Below, one piece after another: positions 36,082-48,400 of a stretch of 64,000 nucleotides of DNA. This stretch comes from Endomychus coccineus (taxonomy: Eukaryota; Arthropoda; Insecta; Coleoptera; Endomychidae). Below the pieces are notes generated by a model. The model saw only the letters and a list, made by a program, of their open reading frames with translations. It did no database searches and was not told the origin of the DNA. Made by a program: the position numbers and the translations under genes. The DNA is taken from assembly GCA_958510875.1 (NCBI GenBank), contig OY294068.1:175243411-175307410 (forward strand), written 5' to 3'. The first letter of the stretch is position 1; every line of letters begins with the position of its first letter.

Positions 36082-37716
36082 TTAAAAATATTTCGACTTA
36101 TTTATTGAGGATTTGGAATTGCTTGTTATATTAAGTGTTTCCTCCTGCGTATTATTTATTATAATTGAATCATGTTCTTGGTTCAATTGTAAGTATGGTT
36201 TAATCGAACTTGCAGAATTATGACTAGTGACCTTGATTAGTTCTTGTTCTCCTACACCAGCTTTTGAAAGGTTACTTACTGCACTTGATCTGGCAGAATG
36301 GTTAGTTATTATTTTTTTAGTAACTGTGTCTAGACCTACTTTTTCTGCGGATTCTTTCATCCATTTTGGAATGGAATTTATTCCCACAGAAACGTTTTTA
36401 TACCAAGAACCATGAGTTTGCCAAGCTGGATTTGGAATACTAAGAACCAAGCGTTCGGTTTTAATATGTTCCTCACGTTTACCCATTAGTTTTTCAAAAA
36501 GACGAACATGGAAAATATCTGGGTTATTTATGTTTGGAGTCAACCATTTACTATTAGCGCACCTTTGTGCTCCACCCTGTGCAGTTTTTGTAAAGATGGG
36601 ATTATATTCAATGCGGCCAGTATTTAATCCCATTATGTCGGTTTCTTTTTTAAAATAATGAACTAAACATTTCGTAGCTTCTCCTCCCCTCCAAGTTAGT
36701 TCATACGATGCAACGTGAAAAAACTTTCTTTGCAATCCACAAGGTGTATCTCCGTCCCAATAAAAAAGTTCTGTATTAGAAAGTGCCACAGAACTTTGTG
36801 CATTTCAGAATGCTTTTGTAAAATTTTTCTTTTTGCATCTCTTGCATTTCGAACATTTTTGAATTCGATATCATGGAAAGGATCAAAGGACCTGTTATAC
36901 TTATTAAAGTAAAGTTCTTGAACTAATTTTGCCGTTTTATTCTATATTGTCTTTATTACTGCTTCTTTATAATCATTTCCGTTCTTTCTTTTCATGTTAT
37001 AAGCCCAATCTTTTAATATCAATGTCAGAGTAGCTGTTGTACCGGGATATCAAAAATTATCTTGGTCAAGGGTGGTTGTGGAATCTAAAACGTGTGTCTT
37101 ACTTTACGTTTGTCACTATCACACTGACATCATCAATAACCTACAAATTTCATACCTATTTATTTCAGTTGCAAAACAATAATGAACTACAAACTATGAA
37201 ATAACGGTTTTAGTAACAAGAAAAACTAAATTACAGTAATTGTTGGAAATGTGGTAAGAGGCATGATTCAAAAACTGGATTAGAAAATTTCAGCACAATG
37301 ACTTAAGATTCTGACACAACAAAACATAAGTATTCAAAAATTTAAAGTAAGACACACGTTTTACATTCCACAACCACCTTTGACCAAGGTAATTTTCAAT
37401 TTGTAGTTAATTATTGTTTTACAACTAAAATAAATAGGTATGAAATTTGTAGGTTATTGATGATGTCAGTGTGACAGTGACATAATTATTTCAAACGTGA
37501 AGATACACGTTTTAGATTCCACAACCACCATTGACCAAGATAATTTTTGATATCCCGGTAGTGGATTGATCCAGAATATAATTTCTTTCTATGGTGAAGG
37601 TCTTAAATTGTCTCTATATCGACTGATTACTTATTAGTGTTTTTCGAAGTAGTTTCTAAACTATTTTTTGTTATTTCTGCATCAGGAAAGGTACTAAACC
37701 GATGATTTGCACTCAT
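36082..37716 (-). pseudogene. Crypton tyrosine recombinase, interrupted by a MITE
   Basis: The minus strand starts at ATG 37716 with MSANHRFSTFPDAEITKNSL. It is cut by a 517-base MITE (37558-37042) and resumes with MKRKNGNDYKEAVIKTI, LVQELYFNKYNRSFDPFHDI and RNARDAKRKILQKHSEMHK, with an in-frame stop. The uninterrupted last 235 codons hold the catalytic part: a WRGGEAT segment at the first Arg, NHSARSSAVSNLSKAGVGEQ (H-x-x-R box), a TSHNS segment where GH is expected, and SSIKPYL with the putative nucleophile Tyr. This order is that of Crypton recombinases found in insects. The stop and the insertion make it inactive. Confidence 0.82.
37042..37558. mobile_element. MITE inserted in the Crypton
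   Basis: Ends are CCGGGATATCAAAAATTATC and its reverse complement, each flanked by TA. The inverted arms are about 150 bases. Removing it would bring the two parts of the Crypton next to each other. A half copy lies at 40470-40540. Confidence 0.85.
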
Positions 37717-37729
37717 TTTATATAACGCG

Positions 37730-38505
37730 TTGACACATTTAGGTAATTATTTTGACAACTATCTGACACTTGCTTAGCAAACGAAAGCTAGTGATTATTC
37801 CCGAGAATAATCACAAGATTTATTCCCACTATAATAATGACATAATTGATTGAAATTTACCCCTTGCGACAAATAAAGAAGCATTTCATTGGTTTTAAGA
37901 AACGTCAAAAAATAATCAATAAAATAATTGGGAATCATTTGGTTTCCTTAATACTTATCATCTGGACAGCTTTCAAATAAGATAATATTTTTTGTTTTCA
38001 CAGCACACTTAGCTTTTTCATCAAATTGTAATCAAATGATATAATGCAAGGGAAAGTGGAAATTTTTTGAGTGGTCAACATTTTATTAGTTTTCATAATG
38101 CTTTAAATCATAATAAATGTAATACATTGACACATTTAGGTAATTATTTTGACAACTATCTGACACTTGCTTAGCAAACAAAAGCTAGTGATTATTCCCA
38201 AGATTTATTCCCACTATAATAATGACATGATTGAAATTTACCCCTTGCGACAAATAAAGAAGCATTTCATTGGTTTTAAGAAACGTCAAAAAATAATCAT
38301 TAAAATAATTGGGAATCATTTGGTTTCCTCAATACTTATCGGCTGGACAACTTTCAACTAAGATAATATTTTTTGTTTTCACAGCACACTTAGCTTTTTC
38401 ATCAAATTGTAATCAAATGATATAATGCAAGGGAAAGTGGAAATTGTTTGAGTGGTCAACATTTTATTTGTTTTCATAATGCTTTAAATCATAATAAATG
38501 TAATA
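37730..38505. repeat. Tandem duplication, two copies of about 390 bases
   Basis: TTGACACATTTAGGTAATTA starts at 37730 and 38127, a period of 397 bases. The second copy lacks a short GAGAATAATCAC-type insertion and otherwise differs at few positions. The duplication lies next to the 5' end of the Crypton. Confidence 0.9.
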
Positions 38506-39062
38506 AAAAGTTAAATTAATGTTACTTGATAATCCCTATTCAAGCTCTAGATACTAGCAGGAATTTACATTATGAATTTCTAGAATCCAAATTATACTTA
38601 CATTTTAATTTCTTGGACACCCTGTATTTTAGGACACTGAAAATCGGTACAGGTAAGTAAATACGACTCCGTCATGTTTTTCTCTAAAAAAATCCCTAAT
38701 AATACTTTCTGAAATTTAAGCCAATAAAAGTGGTTGTAGGTGCCCCTTTTTACACCACAAATGTAAAGTTATTATCTAGTTTAATGCACATTTCGATTAC
38801 CAACCTAACAAAAAAGTTTTCATCAAAATCCGTCAAAAAATACAAAAGTTACAAGGGTGGTAAGCCCTTAACGTGGACACACTGTAGAATTAAGAAAAAT
38901 ACTAATATTACTTGACATTTTAAATGATCAAATATACCAAATTTTTCACTAATGGGTTGAGCAATCTGTGGTTATGTTCTTCATCCTCCTCTCACAAATG
39001 TAGACAAAGTTTACTTACCATATAACTCAAGATTGAAATAAAACAAATATAAGTGAAGCATT

Positions 39063-39068
39063 TTTATT
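39063..39068 (-). promoter_or_regulatory. Poly(A) signal of eEF1G
   Basis: Minus-strand AATAAA about 190 bases after the eEF1G stop codon. It is the only good hexamer close by. Confidence 0.5.
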
Positions 39069-39254
39069 TAATTAACCAGTTTTTTTATATAGGATGTTGA
39101 AGTACACAATATCTCAAGAACAAATTAAATATGTGAAACATAAATAGAAAATAACAAACAATACTTTAGTAAAGCAGAACAAAACAAATTCAATTTATCC
39201 CGAAGATTTTCACACCGGTTACAATTTGTAAAAAAAATAATTCCAAGTATATAT

Positions 39255-39410
39255 TTATTTGAAGATTTTTCCTTCATTGAACTTCCTGCCTTCTTTATCA
39301 GTTCCCAGCCAGGAGAAATATTGTTCTACCAATTTCTTAGTTTCTTCAGATTTTGCGTCTAATTTCTTCCAATCATATGACTCATAATCTATTTTCCAGT
39401 CATCACTTTG
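39255..39410 (-). CDS. eEF1gamma: eEF1G coding exon 7
   Basis: [20 protein letters not shown] to [11 protein letters not shown] and TAA at 39257-39255. This is the most conserved end of the family. Confidence 0.96.
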   Translation of the reverse strand, partial: QSDDWKIDYESYDWKKLDAKSEETKKLVEQYFSWLGTDKEGRKFNEGKIFK

Positions 39411-42400
39411 CTATAATGGAAAATATCAATATAAGAATCAATTAGAAGAGACCCACCCTACCCAGTTAATTTCCAAAACATCAATTTATGTGAAATTTGA
39501 AATTATCAAAAGTTTGACAACCTTAATCACACTTTACCATGTAATAATTTATTCAATCAAATTTTCCGAAATTTCATAGACAAATGAATCTAACTTTAAT
39601 CAATCTTAAAATTATCATGCGAATGCTACAAAAATAAAACTTATTAAAGTAGTGTTTAAATTTTTTTAGTTTTTATTAGTAAAAATAATTTGTGGGTGAG
39701 CAAATGTAGGAAAAATAATTTATATCAATATCTGAGAAATTTTCGCCTTCAAATAAAATTTTGCTACAACTTTGGTCAGTAATTTTTCTATTAACAGGTG
39801 TTTTTTCAGCGTGATAGAACTTTGGACTGAAATACGAATCGAATTTTTACATTATTTAGAAAATCTTATGCAATCTATGATTTGCATATTATTTTGCGAA
39901 TATCATCGCATCCTCGAGTTCCAATTTTTGATAATTATTCCAGCATTGGTTGTTCGATTGCGCCAATAACAAATGGTTCACCGTCTCTGGTTTATCAGCA
40001 TACACCAAAGTCTATTTAACTACACAGAAATAATCCAGAGGCGTCAGAACCGTCGGGGCTCATATAAGAACTCGATCGCCGAACGTTTCCCTCGATAAAT
40101 CCACTTACTTATGATCTTACATTTATCTTTAGTGAATTCGAGCCGTGCTCGTTTTCCGCTGCGGTTTTGTTAACAGCTCTTTTGCTTGTTATTTGTGTGT
40201 ATTTATCTCTTCTCTGTTGCCCATTTTGGGCGTTAAGTACAAGGGCCGTTCTTGGCTTGTGGGGTTTGTATGCGTTTCCATCTTTTGGTATGTGTTTGTC
40301 GCCTGTTTCCGAATTATTTTAGGTATTCCTGTATTTCTATGGAACAGGTCTTTTGTCACGTAATATGGTGCATCTAGACAGGATCTGATTACCTTGTTCT
40401 GTATTATTTGCAAATTCTTTAGTTGCGCGGGTGTTGCTTGTAACAATATTTCGGCAGCTTGTTATTGTACCGGAATATCAAAAATTATCTTGGTCAAGGG
40501 TGGTTGTGGAATCTAAAACGTGTGTCTTACTTTAAGTTATCAAAACTTGTGTCAAATTAATTAATTTGAAGTTTCTAAAAGTGAGAAATTTCGCAATTTT
40601 ATACGAATGTTATAACACTCAGAAGTCTCTAGCGCTTTAGACTCCGGGATTTTCACGTAGCCTATCGAAATTAGAAGGTTCGAATTGTATAAAAACACAA
40701 TTGCATGAACGCCAGACGTCCTATGTAATTAGCCACGAACGTAATCATTTTGACATATGCCTCGAGGAGCTCGCTACGCGTCAGTTAGAGTTTATACTTT
40801 TTATCTCGATCTTGTTAATTCGGGGCCGTTTTATGCCCGGTGCGGCCGGCACCAGTTGTAATAAAGTGTTTTCGGCTATAGGCTGCTAGCTTTTAACCGC
40901 TTTTGGGTATATTTTAGTAGCTAGAAAATTCCCTTTGGTACATCGCACGTTAGACGCGCATAGCTGAGACCTGTGAGTACCTGTTTCTATTTTAATTAAA
41001 TTTTCCTATTTAATCGACATTTTGGGGCCCAAGACTATGCTATTTAGTTGGCCCCGTTCATAAACTAACGACATGGAGCGAAAACCGCATGCGAAAAGTC
41101 TTGTAGACGTTCTATGTTCCGAAGATTTGCACTTTTCTAACTCGCGAGCTACGCGCTCCTCACGTGAACGTCATTCGAAAATTAACCAATTTAAAACAGT
41201 TTTTGACCCCGTTTGTGGCTATTGCGACCTTGGTGCTATGCTCTTTGCAGAACACATGTTGTTCATCCGGGATTATATGTTGGCTTTCTACCGATAAATC
41301 CATTGTTCCATGCGGTGTATGACACAATCTTGCCACCCGATTGGGATACGAAACGAACTGTCTGATGATATACAGCGACAGTAACACGCTGATAGGCATC
41401 ATTTTTGAAGAAGTGATTTAGAGAAAAATTTTATATGAAAGATCCCTATTATTTTTAGAAGTTCTATCGTTTGCCGAAGTTATGAACGAAAAAACTGAAA
41501 CACCCTGTATACTTAAAACAATAATTGTGTTACAATTTCGATTGTTCGTGTTTCTGTTAGTTTGGGCATTTTAAATTGAAATTGGTGCGATGACGACGTC
41601 TTGTGGTGATAAAATTAGTTTCACGTTTATACAGTTATACGTCTTCTGATGATGGTCGTGAGACCGAAACGTACGTAAAGACGAAAATAATAAACATATG
41701 TGTTAGTGTGACCTATTTCCCGAGAATTTTATACATAATTCATAGCTGGGTCAAGAATCATTATTAACTATTTGCACGAGGAAATTGCAAACATTACCGA
41801 ATGAAAATAACCTCAAACCGCGTTACTGCTGTCTCGATAAGAAGTTCTATCACGTAGGAAAAACAATTTTTTGCAAGGATTCTGTAGTATATCGACATTA
41901 CCAACTCTAAGTCCCGACCGACGTTTCGCTCTCTCAAGCTCGTCCAGATAGATGGCGTTAGACATAATGGTTCTCTCCAGCATTATGTTGAACGATAGTA
42001 CAATAACATTGCCAACTTTCTCGTTCCGCAGATGAGCTCGTGAGAGCGAATCAGCTGTCAGGAACTATTAGTCTGTAATATTACTGATCTACCTAGACTA
42101 GAGAAACCTTACATTAGTTATCTGGTAAAAGCCAACAAGAATGTTCATTCATTTCTTTACCTATATTTTTACAGAAGCTGTATAAAGGAAATAAACAGTC
42201 GTATAATCAGTTAATACATTTCATAAACACAACAGAAAACACAAACCTGTAAATCATAAATTGCCAGTAACGCACAACAAAATGAAAAACATAGTTACTA
42301 CTTACTGGGAAAGCTAACTCTTGACCCCTCCAAACCCAAACACCAGAAATGGTGTTGTTGTCGTGTTCGCCGAAAACGCACATTGAGGCGAAGGCGTTTT

Positions 42401-45400
42401 TGCGCAGCTTCTCGAGACGTTGGAACATGCCACCGATTAAATTGCAGCTCATAAAGACCTTCGATAATTCTTCTGGGTATTTGTACTCTCCATACCAGAT
42501 GGAATAATGTTCTGGATCGAATTTTTCCCAGAAGTACGGGATAGATTTCGCTTCGGCTTCATTAGAGTAGAATCGTTTGAAATCGTCGAGATTGAAGGTG
42601 CTGAAAAAAAAATATATACACAGGTTCTATCATGAAAGTTAACCTCTACATTTTTTTGCGATGTCATCGTAATTTTTCAAGTTGGCCTGGCTAGCGAAAT
42701 GCGCACATTTTGAAAATCAATAATGGAAAAAGATGTTGAGATTTACCTACAAATAAAAAAATCCACATATACGGAGAAGAGCAAAACGAGGGGACTATTT
42801 GTGACCGGCAATAATACTTTATTGTAAAAACATAAATCAATTATTTAGTGAAATGTGCTTCCGTTTTTGTCAAGGCACTCGTGCAAGCTATGTACCAAAT
42901 TAGACGTAGAAGCATAGCTACAGGAATAGGTACGATTTCATCACGAATTTAAATCTCAAGTTCATTTAGGGTTCATGGTCTTTAAAAAGCCTCCAAGAAA
43001 AATCAGGCTCCATTAAATCCAGCGACCTAGCGGGCCACTGGAAAGCACTATTGCGAAGAATCTAACGTAGAAGAAACACTTCTAAGATTTCCATTGATAT
43101 TCCCGCAGTATCGCTAGTCGTACCATCCTGTAGGTACCAATACCGCTCCCTCTCCTCATCTGTTAGCAGAGGAAGAAAAAAGTTATCAAGACGTCTGCAT
43201 ATCTTGTAAAAGTAACGGTCACCGAAAGGTACGGACATTTGGTATCTTGCAAAAGTGATTTCCAGTGGCCCTCTAGGTCGACGGATTCAACCGCCCGTGA
43301 TTATTTTCTTTGGGGCTTTTTAAAGGCCAAAGTATACAAATCAAGCCACGAACCCCAAACGAACTTAAGATGTAAATTCGTGATGAAATCGAAGCTATTC
43401 ATGTAGTTATGCTTCATGTAACATCTAATTTGGTCAAGCCCAAGCAAAAGTTTTTACAGATAAATTACTATCAAACTTGATTCTTTTGTGATTTTATGTC
43501 TCTTGGTTGAATTTTCGATGAACTTTTGCTAAAAAAAACACTTTAAACCTTGAGAATACCCAATTTATACAACAATTTTTTTATTTTTCATTTAATCTTT
43601 AAAATGTGCCAAAAAATCCAATAAATGTAACCGAAAACACGGCGGATAACCCATTAGAATAAAGTCACATGTGGTACCAACGTTTTTGACTTGCCATCGA
43701 AAATTGAAAAAAAACGAGAACCAGCTTTTAGAAATCCTCTATCTTGTCACTTTCGTTTTATATCCGCATTTTCAAATATACATTCGTTGGAGACGTTTCA
43801 GACTACGCAATTGAAGAGTAGAATTGTGATGTCACCCATTTAAAAATGTATCATTTTCAATCATTTATTATAACGCGCAAACGTAACATGAAAATAAATT
43901 ACACATGAGAACAATGCTTCATTAACCAACAATTTCAATTCAATACATCAAAAAGAATTTGAATCTGGAATAAAAGTATGTCTGAACTCAATTTTTTACT
44001 CACCCTTTGGGAAGAGCATCCAGTGGGTCTTTAGATTTAGGTTCTTCTGCAAGCACAGCATCGGCGATGTCTAATTCTTCTTCAGGTTCTTTTTCTTTCT
44101 TGGATTCTTTCTTTGCTTGTGGCTGCTTTTTACTGTCTTTCTTATCATCCTTCTTCTTCTTACCTGAATGATACAACTAATTACAAATAATTCAAAAAAT
44201 TGGGTGGTATTGTGACCATAACATCAACATTTTCTGTTGCATTATGATGAGAAACAAAATTGAAGCTTAATCAAAGAATAATGGTGAACATAATGCATGC
44301 AATGTTTGTAATTTTGTTTTTAATAAGCCTAACAATACTATCAAAAGGTGAACAGTTATTTTTACCGGTTCTCACAAACCAGATAGATCACCATTGTAGA
44401 GAATCTATCTGATAACATTTTAATGGAGATTTGGCAATGAAATAAATAGAATATAGGCTAATGAAATGACTTGTTTCATATTAGTTCAAACTAATGCTAC
44501 AACTCTTCAGATGCAAATGATACCTGATGAGGGTTCATTAGACTTATCAGAAAAACTGATAGAAGGAATGAAAAATAATGATCTGAGGAAACATACAACA
44601 TTTCTTATGTCATAATTTTATAAAGTGTTACTGAATCAAATGATGAAACTGCAATAAGGACAGTTTCACATCTAATATATGAATGATCGATTTGTAGGAC
44701 ACAAGGAATTATACTTTTCCAATATCATGGCATGAAACTAGAGATGGAACGGACTTAAAATTTGGCGGACTACCGGACACCGAAAAACCGGCCAATCTAC
44801 CGGACCGGACGTCCGGCCGAACTATTGGGTTCACCAATTACTAGTAAAATTCGATATTATTTTGGTCTTTCGCGCTCATTCCTACCCTGTACTATTAGAG
44901 TCGGTAATCGATGTTTATAGCATACTGCTGTGATGCGAAGCGCGGGGATATACCGACCTTGTATCTGTGATTCCCCGAATGGTAACAGCAAATGGCAAAT
45001 ATTCAGTCGCCTGTTTAATTTTCAATCTAATGATATGCTAGCTAGTGATCTAGAACGAGAGGCTAGTAATGAGGATAGTGAAGACGAATATGAACCATTA
45101 TCAAAAGTTGCTAAGCGTGAAGAATGATTGTGGAAGTGTTTTGACAGTATCACCAGCGCCACCACCTCCAATTTCAGTTTATTAAAAAGTGATGGCACCA
45201 TCAAGGGGTTTGAGGACTATCTAAGGGAACCTCTACAATAAAGACTGTCCGATCCACTTGTTTGGTGGAAAGTTCACCAATTTGTGTTTCCGAACCTGAC
45301 AAAGATTTCAAAACAATATTCAAGTGCCCCAGCTAGTAGCGTGTATTCTGAAAGATCATCTTCAGAAATGGGAAATATTTATGAAAAAAAACGTTCCAGA

Positions 45401-48400
45401 CTGACTCCACAGAATGCAGAAAAGCTTTTGTTTATTCACCATAACTTAAAAAAGATAAACTTTGACTACTAGTTTCTTAAATAAAAATATTTTTAATAAA
45501 ATACATAGTATAGGTTTTCGTTTCGCTTTTGTATGAAGTGTTAATATTTTGATTTTCTTATATATTATTTTGACTAATAGATTTATAAACATTAATATTT
45601 TACTTGTCTTTAAGAGTCATTATTTATTTTGAATGTATATTTTTTATTTAAAAAAAATCCGGCTAAACCGGACGTCCGGTAAAGAAGCCGAACTCGGCCG
45701 GACGTCCGTTCCATCTCTACATGTAACTCATTATTTCTTGATCAATCATTATTTTTTCTTTGAGGGAACATAAAATAAATATCAGAAACTCCTAGCTTCA
45801 AAACACAATCAAGACTGTTATGTCGGTGATGTTAAGTGCTAAGTAAATATGACGATAGTGTTTAAATTAATCAAACACTTACCTCTCTTTTTTGAACTTT
45901 TCTCAGTGGTAATATTATTAACTACTACCACAGCAGCTTGCAAAGAACATAAAATTAATAAGCTAGTTTCGAAAAATGTAGATGAAGAGATCCATGAATT
46001 ATTTAAAGATCGCTGCGCGCATGGGTCGGCAAATTGGCTGAAGTTTTTTGATGTTGATGCACCTTTGAAATAGAGCTCTTTTCCAAAATTTCAGTACTTG
46101 AATGTCAAAAGTGGTCAACTAGGACCTAAGTTACAGCTATTTAAAGAAAGCAGTTTTGCCAAAAAACGCGTTTTTCACGAACTTTGACCGGCTTGAACTT
46201 TTTTCTCTATGAACAGAAATTAACAAAACTTTGAAAGAAGTTAGTCGTGTAAGTCTATCACCCCAAAAAGTTTGGAGCTAAATATTTGATTGCTCTAGGC
46301 ACAGTGAATTTTTAAATATTGCGAAATATCGGTTTGCCTTATTCAATGTTATTAACTAAAAACTCATTTAGGATGACGCAAAATTAACAAGTTATAATAG
46401 GACTCACTATTATTTGATGATTCAGTACGTATAATTTCACAAAGTCATTTGAAACTACTGGCAAAGTTGGTTTAAGATTAGTGCGACATCTATGTGTGAA
46501 ATTGTAAGTTGTTGCAATACGAGAAGCAGCAGCTGTTCTTTGTTATTATTATTAGTTGTTATTAATGCATTGGTTAGTTGTTCAGTTATATAGTTCTTGT
46601 TTAGCTCGTGGTTAGAGTTTTATTTTTAGTTGTAGTTAGGTATTATAGTTGAAATAAGATTAATAGCAATTGTGTCGATGAAATTCGTTATTAAAGTTCT
46701 CTAACTCTGTACCTTTTCTTCTGTAGTGTGTATAGTTTTACAGCTGTATATTATCGACGTTTTTCAAACAAACTTATGTGATGAATTTTCTTACTATGGA
46801 AACTGAAACGTGTACGATTGGTAATTTGACAAGTACCTCATGTATAATTGAAGAACTAACCGATACATTAATTTAATAATAAAGAACAGCTACTGTTCCC
46901 CGTATTGCAACAACTTACAATTGCATGGATAGATGACGCACAATTCTCTCAAAATTAGCAAATTTTTGAACCATCTTAAACCAACTTTGCCAGTGGTTTC
47001 AAACGACTTTGTGAAAGAATAAGTACTGATTCATTAAATAATAATGAGTCATATTAAAATTTGTTAATTTTGTGTCATCTGAAATGAGTTTTTAGTTAAT
47101 AACATTGAATAAGGCAAACCGATATTTCGCAATATTTAAAAATTCACTGTGCCTAGAGCAATCAAATATTTAGCTCCAAATTTTTTGGGGTAATAGGAGA
47201 GCTAGAGTCCTAACATAATTTTGTTAATTTCTGTCTATGGAGAAAAAAGTTCAAGTCGGTCAAAGTTCGTGAAAACGCGTTTTTTTGGCATAACTGCTTT
47301 CTTTAAATAGCTGTAACTTAAGCCCTAGTCGACCAATATTGGCATGCAAGTGCTCATTCATTTGGAAGGACAAAGACAGACAAACAAACTGAAACCTGAG
47401 ATATTTTGAATCAAATTTTGACTGTTGGCCCTAGATAGAAAATAGGAAATTTTTCAAAATTTGGGTTCCACTTTATCCGGTCGCTAACGGAGGCCTTTAG
47501 TTCGAGGGGTTTAAATTTTTGTTCGTAAATACTAGACAATATGAAAAAAATGCGAATTGGTTGTAAGAGCGCTGAGAAACAGCATATCAAAGATAGGCTG
47601 AAGAGAGCTATATTTCGGCTTTAAAAGGGCCCATTATCTGGACCCTAGTCTTAAATTTTGGAAAAGGGCTCTATTTCAAAGGTGCATCAACACCGAAAAA
47701 ATTCAGCCAATTTGCTAATCCATGGATCTCTTCAGATATATTATATACTGGGTGTCCCATTTTAATCCGCCAGTAGCGATAATTCTGAAGCAGTGCATTG
47801 AAGCAAAAAGTGTTCCGAAAAAAAATCTAACAGTTATGAGGGGGACATCTGATGCCGTCGACTTTGCCCCCCAGCGGTGGCGGGAACAGTGGGCAACTTT
47901 CAAATCTTAAATGGAAACCTCTATTTTGTATTGCAGATTCGGATAGAGCGTTAAAAAGCAGATTGTTGCGAATAACTAATGCCTGTCACGAAATTTCTCC
48001 AAACTCGTTGCGGGCGTGTGTGGAGAATTTCGCTAAACGTGTACGATTGTGTCGAGACCATCATGGACACAATTTTGAGCAGTACATGTGAATTGCAATG
48101 GCGACGGACTCACACACACGCAACATGTACACTCACATGCCCATGCAACACACGAACAACCACACAGACAGATTTTGACGTTTGCAGCGCTATCTATTAC
48201 CAAATTTTAAAAACACCCCGAATAACATTGACTTACTCTTTAACACTATCCGAATCTGCAATACAAAATAGGGGTTTCCATTTAAGATTTGAAAGTTGCC
48301 CCCTGCCCCGGGGGACAAAGCCGACGGCATCAGATGTCCCCCTCATAACTGTTAACTTTTTATTCGGAACAATTTTTGCTTCAATGCACTGCTTCAGAAT

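Larger units (their letters stand above)
34934..38624 (-). mobile_element. Inner mariner-like element carrying further insertions
   Basis: Begins CAGGATGTTCAAGAAAAG and ends with the inverse of CAGGGTGTCCAAGAAATT, each with an adjacent TA that belongs to the outer element. A minus-strand transposase C-terminal part is at 35040-35390. The rest of the interior is taken up by a Crypton, a MITE and a tandem duplication. Confidence 0.6.
34656..38884. mobile_element. Outer inverted-repeat element (MITE or foldback) split by a later insertion
   Basis: Starts CAGTGTGTCCACGTTATAAG and ends with its near-reverse complement, both next to TA. The arms are about 278 and 260 bases and run inward to a second set of ends at 34934 and 38624. 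Arm sequences are inverted copies of one another throughout, as in a palindromic MITE whose centre received a second element. Confidence 0.7.

Noticed and set aside
40145..40363. Hydrophobic plus-strand frame that looks like a membrane protein
   Set aside because: The opposite strand encodes a recognisable retrotransposon C-terminus, and the hydrophobicity follows from its reverse complement.
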